Assembly (NCBI GenBank): GCA_002011165.2
Contig: MTMI02000003.1
Coordinates: 186,001-250,000, forward strand
Length of the DNA stretch: 64,000 nt
Direction: 5' to 3'
Source of the DNA: Candidatus Mnemosynella biddleae
GTDB taxonomy: Archaea > Halobacteriota > Archaeoglobi > Mnemosynellales > Mnemosynellaceae
Of this stretch, positions 10,163 to 19,905 are shown piece by piece; positions within the stretch are counted from its first letter, which is position 1, and each line of letters begins with the position of its first letter. Below the pieces are notes generated by a model that ran no database searches, was not told where the DNA came from, and was given only the letters and a program-made list of their open reading frames with translations. A program made the translations under genes and the position numbers.

Positions 10163-10903
10163 TTATAGATATTCCTTTTGAACGATGGGTATTAAATGAA
10201 TTTCTGGAATGATGACTCTCCCTGGTAATTTTAAAAGAAATAAAACAGTTTCAGCTACGTCTTCAGGCATTAAAACGTCTTCACCATATTTTTTCAGTCG
10301 TTCAGGAGGTTGAAATTCTGTTTTCACTATTCCGGGGCAGATGGCTGTAACTCTGATTCCATAATCGATAGCTTCGTGAAGCGTTGCCATGGTCAAACCC
10401 ATTAGTCCGAATTTTGGTGTTGAATAGACGCTCCTATTCTTTCCAGATACCTTTACTCCAGCCATGGAAGAGATGTTTACTATGTATCCACTTCTCTGCC
10501 TCTTCATTAAAGGTAGAACTTCTCTGGTGAAGATGAATGCAGAAGTAAGATTTACATCGATCATAAAACTCCATTCCTTCATTGTCACCTCTTCCAAACC
10601 TTTTCTTAATTCTGGTGGAAATACTCCGACATTGTTTATCAGAAAATCCACTCTTCCGAATTCATCCAAAGCAATTTGAACGCACTTTTTAACCTCATCC
10701 TCACGCGTTGCATCGCAAACAACAGATAAAGCCTCTCCTCCTTTCTCTTTTATCATCATCTCCACTTCTTTTAATTCTTTCTGTCCCCTTGCAACGAGAA
10801 CTATCTTTATCCCCTCTAAAGATAGACGAAGAGATATTGCTCGCCCTATACCTCTGCTAGCACCAGTTACTAGAGCTACTTTTCCCTCAAGCAAACCTCT
10901 CAC
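10163..10903 (-). CDS. short-chain dehydrogenase/reductase (SDR)
   Basis: ALVTGASRGIGRAI, NNVG, ISSMAG, YSTPK active-site region. Confidence 0.9.
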   Translation of the reverse strand: MRGLLEGKVALVTGASRGIGRAISLRLSLEGIKIVLVARGQKELKEVEMMIKEKGGEALSVVCDATREDEVKKCVQIALDEFGRVDFLINNVGVFPPELRKGLEEVTMKEWSFMIDVNLTSAFIFTREVLPLMKRQRSGYIVNISSMAGVKVSGKNRSVYSTPKFGLMGLTMATLHEAIDYGIRVTAICPGIVKTEFQPPERLKKYGEDVLMPEDVAETVLFLLKLPGRVIIPEIHLIPIVQKEYL

Positions 10904-10952
10904 TTCCTTTATCTAAATAAAATTTAAAATAGAGGATAATTTTTGAATTTTG

Positions 10953-12467
10953 TTACTCCTTCCCAGAACCGACTTTCAAGCCTCTCCTAGATGCAATTGC
11001 ACTCTTTATGAATGGATAGACGAAGACAAATATGGAGACTAATATCAAGCCTGTGCTTATCGGAGAGCTGAAGAAGCCCATGAAGCCACCTTGCGTGATT
11101 AAAGTCCTTCTGAACTCTGTCTCAGCAAGACTACCAAGAACCAAACCGATGACTATAGGTGCTAGCGGGTATCCATAGCGCTCAAGAACATATCCAACCA
11201 AACCAAATAGAAGCACAGCCCACACGTCAAACATATTGTTTCTCATTGCAAATGATCCAACAACGCAGAAGAGTATTATCAGAGTTCCAAGCATTCCTCT
11301 TGGAATTCTGAAGACTACGTTCGAGAAGAATCGAATGAAAGCTGGAGACATAATGATGATCAGTATATTTGCTATAAGGGCCGCCACCATAATGGCATAT
11401 GCGAATTTTGGATAAAGAGTGAAGAGCAACGGACCAGGGCGAAGTCCGTGTAGAATCAGACCTCCAAGCATCACTGCAGTTGTAGCACTCCCCGGTATTC
11501 CGAGAGCCAGAAGTATGACGAGCGCCCCCATTGCAGCAGCATTATTGGCGCACTCTGGTGCAGCTATTCCTTGCGGAATTCCAGTCCCAAATTTTTCTGG
11601 AGTTTTGGATGATCTAACTTCAGTTGAGTAAGCGACAAGAGAGGCTGTTGTCGCGCCCACTCCAGGGAGTATTCCTATGAAGAGTCCTAATGGAAACGCT
11701 CTTATATAAGTGGGAATTAATCTCTTGAACTCCTCCCAAGTTGGCAACGTTGTTTTTATCTTCTCAATTTTTTGTTTAACTTCTGGATCTTCCTGAATCA
11801 TTCTGAGGGCTTCAGAGACTGCGAAGAGACCGAGAAGGACGGGAATGAAATGTAAACCAGCAGATAAAATTGGGACTCCAAACGTGTACCTCTCAACGCC
11901 AGTCATATAGTCCATTCCTATCATCGCAAGAAATAGACCGAAAATGCCCATCAGAATGGCTTTTGTTTGATTTTTAACGTCCAGAGAAGATATCATTGCC
12001 AGAGCCATAAGAATTAAAGCGAAGGTCTCGGCTGGGCCGAACTTAAGTGCGAATCTAGCCAGTTGTGGTGCAATGAGTAAAAGTGCTATTGCCCCAAGAG
12101 TTCCTCCGAGGAAGGAACTAAACATTGCATACCCGAGAGCTTTGTGTGGAAACCCTTTTTTCGCCATTGTATAACCATCGAAAGTCGTGGCTGCTGCTTC
12201 TGGAGCTCCAGGAGTTCTGAAAAGAACTGCTGTTATGGAACCTGAGAAAACTGCAACCGCATAAACCGCTGTTAACATGACGAAAGCAGGTATGGAATCT
12301 AATTTGAATGTGAGTGGAAGCAATATTGCTACAATCATTGTTCCACTAATCCCAGGTGTTGCTCCGGCAAAAAGACCTATTATAACCCCGGCAATGAGTA
12401 ACCCTATTGTCAGCGGATCCAAAATACTGGTGAAACCCATCAAAATTCCGCTAATAACACCACTCAA
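10953..12467 (-). CDS. tctA: tripartite tricarboxylate transporter, large permease TctA
   Basis: ~504 aa multi-TM protein with GATPGISGTMIVAILLPLTF and GILPGVGATTASLVAY repeats. Confidence 0.93.
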   Translation of the reverse strand: MSGVISGILMGFTSILDPLTIGLLIAGVIIGLFAGATPGISGTMIVAILLPLTFKLDSIPAFVMLTAVYAVAVFSGSITAVLFRTPGAPEAAATTFDGYTMAKKGFPHKALGYAMFSSFLGGTLGAIALLLIAPQLARFALKFGPAETFALILMALAMISSLDVKNQTKAILMGIFGLFLAMIGMDYMTGVERYTFGVPILSAGLHFIPVLLGLFAVSEALRMIQEDPEVKQKIEKIKTTLPTWEEFKRLIPTYIRAFPLGLFIGILPGVGATTASLVAYSTEVRSSKTPEKFGTGIPQGIAAPECANNAAAMGALVILLALGIPGSATTAVMLGGLILHGLRPGPLLFTLYPKFAYAIMVAALIANILIIIMSPAFIRFFSNVVFRIPRGMLGTLIILFCVVGSFAMRNNMFDVWAVLLFGLVGYVLERYGYPLAPIVIGLVLGSLAETEFRRTLITQGGFMGFFSSPISTGLILVSIFVFVYPFIKSAIASRRGLKVGSGKE

Positions 12468-12480
12468 CCCGTGACACCTC

Positions 12481-12996
12481 CTAATAGAAGAAGTAACTTA
12501 TTTCTCTGAATATCCAGACACCTCTGGGAAGCTGAACCTCCATTAACATTGGGAAGGTCACTGTCAATACGAGCCAAAGAATCAAAGTTCCTCCAATCAG
12601 AATTTTCTTGCTCCTAACTCCGATAGCATACATGAATAGATACGTTGCAATCGGTGTCAGAACAACGAATCCGACGATATCAAGGAGATATGCATAGAGG
12701 AATAAGAAAGCTACTCCTATCCAGAAATTTCTTGGATGAGGTGTTTCTGTGAGCTCGCAAATTCTCTTTGCTTTTATATTTTGCACAATTATCACAGCAC
12801 TTAAAACAATCATACCCATAAGCAAGATCATCGGAAAGGCTCTTGGACCCACATCTAAGGTGCTACCTTGCTTTGGTATTGGAAGTTGGAATGTCAAATA
12901 AAGGAAATAAAAGCTGGAAATTAAAATTGCAAGGGCGACTATAGTGTCGCCCCTGCTTCTACACATATCAAACTTTTTTGCTAATAACTCCATCAT
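12481..12996 (-). CDS. tctB: tripartite tricarboxylate transporter small permease TctB
   Basis: Four-TM protein adjacent to tctA. Confidence 0.85.
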   Translation of the reverse strand: MMELLAKKFDMCRSRGDTIVALAILISSFYFLYLTFQLPIPKQGSTLDVGPRAFPMILLMGMIVLSAVIIVQNIKAKRICELTETPHPRNFWIGVAFLFLYAYLLDIVGFVVLTPIATYLFMYAIGVRSKKILIGGTLILWLVLTVTFPMLMEVQLPRGVWIFREISYFFY

Positions 12997-13016
12997 ATTC
13001 TTTTTACACCCCTAGA

Positions 13017-14075
13017 TTACACTGTCTCTTGTGGTTCCTCGATGTAACCTAGCTCCTTCAATATCTCAGCGTAATCCTGAATCTCCTTCTTTATCAACTT
13101 AGTGAAGTCCTCATGACCGAGCCATCCCTCTCTGAGGTGCAGATAGCTGTTCTTTTCGAATTCCTTGTATTCTGGCGTCTGATATGCTGCATATGCAACC
13201 TGCTCAAGATACTGAGCTATATCTTCGGGAACTCCAGCCTTGAGGAGGAATCCTCTCCATCTGCCCTGAGTTATATCCCAGCCATATTCAAGAGCGGTTG
13301 GAACGTCTTCAAATCCCTCAACTCTCTTTTCTGCAAAGACCACAATTGGTTTAACATCTCCAGACTCAATAAGAGACATTGGTGGACCAAATTCCTCGAA
13401 CATCGCATCAATATGACCGCCTACAAGAGCTGCATGCATCTTTCCAGCTTTATCATAAGTCACATACTCGTATTTGATTCCCGCAGCCTTGGCGAATTTA
13501 GTTACCATGACCTCATCGAAACCTCCAGCTCCAGTTCCAGCTATAACCACTTTATTCTTCTTTGCATACTCAAGGAACTCGTCGAGATTGCTAAATCTCG
13601 AATCCTTAGCGTTGATCATTATCGTTCCAGTATCATACTGAACTCTGGCAAGCGGATAGTAGTCATCAAGATCATTCGGATTTCTTCCAGTCACCAGATT
13701 TATCGGAAAATCAGAACCCATCGCAAGCACGTAATATCCATCTGCAGGCTGTTTCAACAGATAATCCTCTCCTATGGAACCTGCACCACCCGGAATGTTA
13801 ACAACGACAATCTTCTGTCCTAAAATCTTCTCCATAGGTGCTGCCATAGCTCTGGCAAATCTATCTGTGCCTCCTCCAGCACCATAATTCACTATAAAGG
13901 TTATAGGTCTCTCCGGATAATTCGGGTGGTTTGCTGGTTTTGGTATCTGAGGAGCTTCTGGAGCCTGTTCCGCTGGTTTCTGTTCTCCCACACATCCAGT
14001 GAATCCAGCAAGAACGACCAACGCAAGTACTGCACCCACTAGAATCAAACTCTTGGTGCTCACTTTCTTAGACAA
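13017..14075 (-). CDS. tctC: TctC/Bug-family solute-binding lipoprotein
   Basis: Signal peptide with lipobox LAGFTGC; YPERPITFIVNYGAGGGTDRFARAMAAPMEKILGQKIVVVNIPGGAG. Confidence 0.93.
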   Translation of the reverse strand: MSKKVSTKSLILVGAVLALVVLAGFTGCVGEQKPAEQAPEAPQIPKPANHPNYPERPITFIVNYGAGGGTDRFARAMAAPMEKILGQKIVVVNIPGGAGSIGEDYLLKQPADGYYVLAMGSDFPINLVTGRNPNDLDDYYPLARVQYDTGTIMINAKDSRFSNLDEFLEYAKKNKVVIAGTGAGGFDEVMVTKFAKAAGIKYEYVTYDKAGKMHAALVGGHIDAMFEEFGPPMSLIESGDVKPIVVFAEKRVEGFEDVPTALEYGWDITQGRWRGFLLKAGVPEDIAQYLEQVAYAAYQTPEYKEFEKNSYLHLREGWLGHEDFTKLIKKEIQDYAEILKELGYIEEPQETV

Positions 14076-14157
14076 CTTTTTTCACCTCCACATATTTTCA
14101 TTATTATCCCACACTTTTTAAATTTTTCTTGTTACATATTATTGAAATAGATAAAGC

Positions 14158-14808
14158 CTAAAACTTTTTACCATATTTCTCAAGCAACTCTCTTGCCCTC
14201 TCGGGATTGAAGATGCCACAGACACATTGAGAGGCAAGATCTTTAGCAGCTTTTTCGGCACTCATTTTTCCTTTTGCAACTTTTTCCATCCTGTCTCTCA
14301 CGAGATTATGAGAGACGAGTCCGTGACCGCACATAGTCGAGATTTCAAGCACCTCTGGCTCGGGAAGGAGATCAATCTTCCCGTGAACCCCAAGAGACAT
14401 GTTGATAGTGTGCGGAAGAGGAGTCTCATTCTCATTCAGAATTGAGAAGACCTCATTGAAAAGTCCGCTAACAACTATTGAAATTCCAAGATCGGTCTTT
14501 TTTATATCCTCAAGCACTTTATTTACGGTTTCTTTTTCCGTATAAACAGCATGGAGAATAGAGCCATCGTGAATAGCTTCCTTAATTTCTTCCAAGGTGA
14601 CTCCCCGAACCATGCAAGCAGCTCTTCCATCCTTGGTTGGTCCCATTATTCCCATGTTCACCGGATTGTGGGAATGCATTATATCCGCTATTTTCCTGAG
14701 CTTATCTCCAGCGCCATCTGAATTCAAACCTTTGTGGGCCATCGCAAGAACCACATAATCTTTTTTCAGACTTTCCTCATCTCCCTGACGATGCAAAGTA
14801 TGGGTCAT
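14158..14808 (-). CDS. uncharacterised protein with CGHG...CVCGIFNPERA motif
   Basis: Start overlaps stop of the upstream Fe-S gene; conserved-looking Cys motif. Confidence 0.75.
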   Translation of the reverse strand: MTHTLHRQGDEESLKKDYVVLAMAHKGLNSDGAGDKLRKIADIMHSHNPVNMGIMGPTKDGRAACMVRGVTLEEIKEAIHDGSILHAVYTEKETVNKVLEDIKKTDLGISIVVSGLFNEVFSILNENETPLPHTINMSLGVHGKIDLLPEPEVLEISTMCGHGLVSHNLVRDRMEKVAKGKMSAEKAAKDLASQCVCGIFNPERARELLEKYGKKF

Positions 14809-15530
14809 CTTCCAACCCTCCCGAGTCCTACATTGGTTTTACCATTAGGTCTTGGAGAGAAGCCAGCACTCTGAACAATGTTTAACAACTCTTCCGAAAT
14901 CCTCTTCCCTTCGATGTTTCTCGTGATGAAATCTAGGCTGAAAACGGTGTTTATCTCATTAGCAACTTCCTTCACCTCTTCGAGCACTCTTTTAACGTGT
15001 TCATACGGAATGCGCATTTCTATGATGGCAGAAAGAACCCTTTCTTTCTTTATTTCTTCTGGCAACTCTCCTGTTTCAGAATTCATCAAAACTGTTAGAG
15101 GATTGTCTGGCTCGAATTCTATTGGAACGCCACTCCTTTTAAGTGACACTAACCTCTTCGTTAACTTTTCAACTTCTTCGAATGAAGTCGAGATTCCCGG
15201 TCTGCCGACTTCGAGAGCAAGACCAAGGAGGGTTTCAGTAAATCTATTGCTAACGTCATTTGTCTTCATCTCAGCAGTACCTCTTCCAGGAATTCCAGTT
15301 TCCTTGTGAACAGTCAAAGGATCGCTGAAGAAGGATCTTAGAGTGCGCGGATATTCAAGCTCCTCGATAACTATAGCATCTACTGGACATGCGCCACTTC
15401 TGTAGCAAACACCGCATTCTACACATCGTTCTCTGTCAATCTCAGCTTTCTCATTAAGAGAGATCGCTGAGACCGGGCAATAAGGGACGCAATTTCCGCA
15501 ACCTATGCACTTTTCCTCATCAATTTTCAT
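14805..15530 (-). CDS. 4Fe-4S dicluster ferredoxin fused to an uncharacterised C-terminal domain
   Basis: CIGCGNCVPYCP and CVECGVCYRSGACP, then ~170-aa domain ending NGKTNVGLGRVGR. Confidence 0.85.
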   Translation of the reverse strand: MKIDEEKCIGCGNCVPYCPVSAISLNEKAEIDRERCVECGVCYRSGACPVDAIVIEELEYPRTLRSFFSDPLTVHKETGIPGRGTAEMKTNDVSNRFTETLLGLALEVGRPGISTSFEEVEKLTKRLVSLKRSGVPIEFEPDNPLTVLMNSETGELPEEIKKERVLSAIIEMRIPYEHVKRVLEEVKEVANEINTVFSLDFITRNIEGKRISEELLNIVQSAGFSPRPNGKTNVGLGRVGR

Positions 15531-15548
15531 TGAGATCCCCAGAATAAA

Positions 15549-15649
15549 TTCAATAACGATTCATTATATAAATTTATCTAGTTCGATATTGCATATTAGG
15601 CAAATACAGAAAATTTAAAATACGGGAAAAACGGTAAATTGTTATTGAA
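15549..15649. promoter_or_regulatory. paired inverted 9-bp motif TTCAATAAC...GTTATTGAA flanking a divergent promoter
   Basis: 15549-15557 and 15641-15649; TATA-like TTATATAAATTT (15564-15575) and AAATTTAAAATA (15611-15622) lie between. Confidence 0.5.
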
Positions 15650-15679
15650 CTTGTAAGACCCAAAAAGAAAGGAGGACTT

Positions 15680-15964
15680 TTGATGAGCAATCTACCGTCG
15701 GTAGAAGAGTTGCCTGAAGCGATAATAGCCAGATTCGGGACGCAAAAAGCAAAAACAGGGAATTGGAGAACAAATGAGATTGAGATAGATCAGGATAAAT
15801 GTGATTTTTGTATGAGGTGCGTTGTTTTTTGTCCTGATGGAGCGATCAAGGTTTCTGAAGGGAAATTAAAGATGGATCTGGATTATTGTAAGGGATGTTG
15901 TATCTGTATTGAAGAGTGTCCGAAAAATGCTATCAAAGAAGAAAGGAAGGTGGAACTGCCATGA
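15680..15964 (+). CDS. porD: 2-oxoacid:ferredoxin oxidoreductase, delta (ferredoxin) subunit
   Basis: GNWRTNEIEIDQDKCDFCMRCVVFCPDGAI...CKGCCICIEECP. Confidence 0.9.
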   Translation: MMSNLPSVEELPEAIIARFGTQKAKTGNWRTNEIEIDQDKCDFCMRCVVFCPDGAIKVSEGKLKMDLDYCKGCCICIEECPKNAIKEERKVELP

Positions 15965-17121
15965 ATAAAATAGAACTGCTCAACGGAAATGAAGCAGCAG
16001 CATATGGAGCAATGCTTAGTGGTGCTGAGATCATCCCGGTATATCCGATAACACCTCAAACTCCGCTAATTCACAAAATATCAGAATTCATAGCAAAAGG
16101 TGAATTTGATGCTGATTTAATACATTTGGAATCTGATCAAAGCGCTCTAGCAGCTGCAGTTGGCGCTTCTTTGGGAGGGGCACGAGTATTCACCGCTACG
16201 AACTCTCAGGGGCTACTCTATATGGCGGAAGTTTGTTACTATGCCTCTGGTTTAAGAGTGCCCATTGTGATGGCAGTTATAAACAGAGCAGTTTCATCAC
16301 CGCATTCTAGATATCCAGACCACTCAGACGCAATGGCACTTAAAAGCTCTCACTGGATACAGCTTTTCTGTGAGACCAATCAAGAAGTTTTAGACACTGC
16401 AATTCAAATGTTTAGAATTTGTGAGGACAGAAGAGTTTTGCTTCCCGGAATGTTCTCCTATGAATCTTATCTTCTCTCTTTCACCTGGGAGAACGTTGAA
16501 GTACCAGAACAGGAAAAAGTTAGAAAATTTGTTGGGGAATATAACCCGGAACACATAATTCTGGATCCAGACGATCCTATGACGATAAATGCACCCACTA
16601 CTCCAGATTATTTAACAGAATTTAGGTATAAACAGAAAATTGCGATGGATAATGCTCTTAAAGTGATAAGAGAGGTCGGTAAGGAGTTTCAAAGGGAGTT
16701 TGGTCGATTTTATGGTCTTATCGATCCCTATAGAGTCGAAGATGCAGAGTTTGTAATTGCGACCATGGGAACTATTGCATCTACTGCAAAAGAAGTAGTT
16801 GATGAGATGAGAGCAGAAGGTAAAAAAGTGGGTGTACTGAGAATACGTTCATTCAGACCGTTTCCAAGAGAAGAGGTTAAAAAAGCGTTGAAGAGTGCTG
16901 AAGCAGTTGCTACAATAGATAGAAACTTTTCTGCAGGTTCTAATGGAGCGCTTTACGATGAGATGAGGTCTGCCCTTTATAACACTGGAATACCGGTAAA
17001 AGGTTATATAGCTGGATTGGGAGGAAGAAACGTCTCTAAAAATGATATAAGAGAGGTTTTTGAGGATTTAATACAAAAAGAGAGATTAGAAGAAATTTCG
17101 TGGATCAATCTCAGGGGATGA
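15961..17121 (+). CDS. porA: 2-oxoacid:ferredoxin oxidoreductase, alpha subunit
   Basis: GNEAAAYGAMLSGAEIIPVYPITPQTPLIHKISEF; GARVFTATNSQGLLYMAE. Confidence 0.93.
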   Translation: MNKIELLNGNEAAAYGAMLSGAEIIPVYPITPQTPLIHKISEFIAKGEFDADLIHLESDQSALAAAVGASLGGARVFTATNSQGLLYMAEVCYYASGLRVPIVMAVINRAVSSPHSRYPDHSDAMALKSSHWIQLFCETNQEVLDTAIQMFRICEDRRVLLPGMFSYESYLLSFTWENVEVPEQEKVRKFVGEYNPEHIILDPDDPMTINAPTTPDYLTEFRYKQKIAMDNALKVIREVGKEFQREFGRFYGLIDPYRVEDAEFVIATMGTIASTAKEVVDEMRAEGKKVGVLRIRSFRPFPREEVKKALKSAEAVATIDRNFSAGSNGALYDEMRSALYNTGIPVKGYIAGLGGRNVSKNDIREVFEDLIQKERLEEISWINLRG

Positions 17122-17999
17122 TGGAGATGAGCGAAAAGATCGACCTTGATCAGTTTGATAAGGAGGAATTTCTCGGACCATCTCTCAAATCTTGTCCGGG
17201 GTGCAGTGCAACGATAGTAGCCAGATTTGCGCTAAAAGCACTAGGAAAAGACACAATCGTAATCATTCCTGCAAGCTGTCTTGCAACACTTCTTGCGACG
17301 AATACCCAAACTGGAATTAAAATTCCATATCTTCACGCTCTATTCGAATGTGGGTCTTCCACTGCAACAGGAGTAAAACATGCAATGATGAGGAAAGGAA
17401 AGGAAAATGTGAATGTTGTCACAATTGCAGGAGACAGTGGATCCATGGACATAGGCTTTCAAGCACTCTCGGGTGCTGCAATAAGAAATGAGGATATAAT
17501 ACACATTTGCTATGATAATGAATCTGCCATGAACACAGGAGGTCAGCTCAACAGTTGTACGCCTTTCGGTGCGAGAACGCCAGACTGGCCTCTCGGAAAA
17601 AGGCTTATGAAAAAAGATGCTCCTTCAATAATGGCAGCCCACAATATTCCGTATGTGGCCACTGCATCCATTTCTCACTTGGAAGATTTTTACATGAAGC
17701 TTAAAAAAGCGAAGAAGATTAAGGGATTTAGATACATTCATGTTCTTTCACCCTGCCCAATTTCCTGGGGATATGATGGAAGATATACAGTTGAGATTGC
17801 CAGAAAAGCTGTTGAATCTGGCCTTTGGATGCTTTACGAAATAGAGAATGGATCCTTCAATTTAACCTACAAACCCGAGAGAAGAATCCCGGTTGAGGAA
17901 TATCTCAGAATGCAAAGGAGATTCGATACTCTAACAGATGATGATGCGAGAAAAGTTCAGGAAATTGTGAATGAACTCTGGAGGAGGTATGAAGAATGA
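17118..17999 (+). CDS. porB: 2-oxoacid:ferredoxin oxidoreductase, beta (TPP-binding) subunit
   Basis: CPGCSATI, GDSGSMDIGFQALSGAAIRNEDIIHICYDNESAMNTGGQ. Confidence 0.93.
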   Translation: MMEMSEKIDLDQFDKEEFLGPSLKSCPGCSATIVARFALKALGKDTIVIIPASCLATLLATNTQTGIKIPYLHALFECGSSTATGVKHAMMRKGKENVNVVTIAGDSGSMDIGFQALSGAAIRNEDIIHICYDNESAMNTGGQLNSCTPFGARTPDWPLGKRLMKKDAPSIMAAHNIPYVATASISHLEDFYMKLKKAKKIKGFRYIHVLSPCPISWGYDGRYTVEIARKAVESGLWMLYEIENGSFNLTYKPERRIPVEEYLRMQRRFDTLTDDDARKVQEIVNELWRRYEE

Positions 18000-18508
18000 T
18001 AGAAATATGTATTCACGCTAGAGAAGGCCAGGGTGATTCTCTCACAGGATATGTAGTTGCCTATGCAGCGCTTATAGATGGAAAATTCGTGCAGATGCGC
18101 CCCACGTGGGGAGATAGAGGTACTGGAAAACCGATAAAAACGGTGCTCAGAATTTCAGAGACGAAGATAAGAAATTATTCAGAGAGTTACAACTTCGACA
18201 TCGTTGGCATCCTAGACGAGACGCTTTTGAGATTGATAAATCCGAATTCAAATGCAAAAGAAGATTCAATAAAAATATTAAATAGTAGGAATGCAATGGA
18301 CGGTTTTCTCTCTGTTGACCTTAGTGGGATTGCAAAAGAATTAGGAGGGAAAACTGCAGTAGCTATGGCAGGAGCCATATGCGCTTCAAAAAGATTGACC
18401 TCTCTGCAATCTCTTATAAAAGCAGTCGAAAGAACTTTTGATGGTGATGAGGATCAAATTTTAACTGCAAAAAGGGGATATGAGGCGATGCAAAATGCTA
18501 ACAGATGA
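17996..18508 (+). CDS. porC: 2-oxoacid:ferredoxin oxidoreductase, gamma subunit
   Basis: IEICIHAREGQGDSLTGYVVAYAALIDGKFVQMRPTWGDRGTGKPIKTVLRIS. Confidence 0.9.
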   Translation: MIEICIHAREGQGDSLTGYVVAYAALIDGKFVQMRPTWGDRGTGKPIKTVLRISETKIRNYSESYNFDIVGILDETLLRLINPNSNAKEDSIKILNSRNAMDGFLSVDLSGIAKELGGKTAVAMAGAICASKRLTSLQSLIKAVERTFDGDEDQILTAKRGYEAMQNANR

Positions 18509-19892
18509 TGACCTCTCATTCTTTCGAGAGATAGTGGGAGATGATGACATTAGTGTGGATGAAGTAGATCTCTATGTTTATTCCTTTGATACCACTCCTG
18601 TGGAGGGTAAAGCTCACGTTATTCTCAGACCGGAGACAACAGAAGAGGTGAGTGAGATTTTAAAATATGCAAATAAGCATAAAATTCCAGTAACACCGAG
18701 AGGGGCCGGTTCTGGAACTGCAGGAGGTTGTGTCCCACTAAAAGGCGGAATAATCCTCGATTTAACCAAAATGGATAAAATTATTGAGATTGATATTCCA
18801 AACAGAGTTGTTGTTACGCAACCGGGAGTGGTTCACAATAAACTAAATCAGGAAATTGGCAAGTATGGATTTTATTTTCCTCCCAACCCCGGGAGTAACA
18901 AAGTATGCACAATAGGAGCTCAGGTAGCAATTGGAGGGAGTGGATCGAGAGCTGTAAGAAGTGGAGTTACTCGAAATTATGTTTTGGGACTTAAGGTTGT
19001 ATTGCCCAATGGAAGTGTTATAACCACGGGAGGAAAGTTCCACAAAAACACAAGTGGGATAGATCTAACACACCTTTTTATTGGCTCCGAGGGAACTTTA
19101 GGAGTTATAACTGAGATAATCCTGAAGATAATTCCGAAGCCAGAAAAAGTGGCGGTAGTCTCAGCACCATTCAATGATGTCAGAGATGCTCAGAGAGCTG
19201 TTGAAAGAATTTTCGCCTCCAGAATTGTGCCAAACGCCATTGAATTCCTTGACAGAGATATGATTGCAGGAATAAATGCATTCAAACCAAATCTAAATCT
19301 ACCTTCGGCAGACGTTATTCTGTTCTTTGAAGTGGAGGGATCTGCAGAGGAGGCAAGGAGACAAGCAGAAATAGTTGCCAAGATCTGTGAGGAGGAGGGA
19401 GCTTTCAACGTAAGATGGAGCGATGATGAAAAAGAAAGCAAAGAGATTTGGGAGGGTAGAAGTGCTGCAGGAGGTTCTGTGGGACGTTTGAACCCTAAGC
19501 ACAGCAGAGTATATCTTGGGGCAGAGGATGTGATTGTTCCCCCAGCTAAAGTAGGAGAGATGATTCTCGGAATAAGAGAAATATCTAAAAGAGTTGGAAT
19601 AGAGATTTACACCTACGGACATTTTGGCGAGGGCAATATCCATCCAGGAATGGTTATAGATCAATCCTCCGAAGAAGACTGGAAAAAATTGGAAATTGCG
19701 GTAAAGGAGATTTATGAGCTCGCTCTCAAGCTTGGTGGAACTTTAAGTGGAGAGCACGGTATGGGTTGCACCAGAAATGAATACATGGAGAGAATTCACG
19801 GAAAAGAGGCTTTTGAGCTCATGAAAGGGATTAAGAGATTGTTTGACCCCAACAACATAATGAATCCGGGTAAACTCGGTTTCGAATTTTGA
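18495..19892 (+). CDS. FAD-linked 2-hydroxyacid dehydrogenase (GlcD/D-lactate dehydrogenase-like)
   Basis: FAD-binding PRGAGSGTAGGCVPLKGGIILDLTKM; C-term TYGHFGEGNIHPGM, GGTLSGEHGMG. Confidence 0.93.
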   Translation: MLTDDDLSFFREIVGDDDISVDEVDLYVYSFDTTPVEGKAHVILRPETTEEVSEILKYANKHKIPVTPRGAGSGTAGGCVPLKGGIILDLTKMDKIIEIDIPNRVVVTQPGVVHNKLNQEIGKYGFYFPPNPGSNKVCTIGAQVAIGGSGSRAVRSGVTRNYVLGLKVVLPNGSVITTGGKFHKNTSGIDLTHLFIGSEGTLGVITEIILKIIPKPEKVAVVSAPFNDVRDAQRAVERIFASRIVPNAIEFLDRDMIAGINAFKPNLNLPSADVILFFEVEGSAEEARRQAEIVAKICEEEGAFNVRWSDDEKESKEIWEGRSAAGGSVGRLNPKHSRVYLGAEDVIVPPAKVGEMILGIREISKRVGIEIYTYGHFGEGNIHPGMVIDQSSEEDWKKLEIAVKEIYELALKLGGTLSGEHGMGCTRNEYMERIHGKEAFELMKGIKRLFDPNNIMNPGKLGFEF

Positions 19893-19905
19893 AGAGGTGG
19901 AGAAA

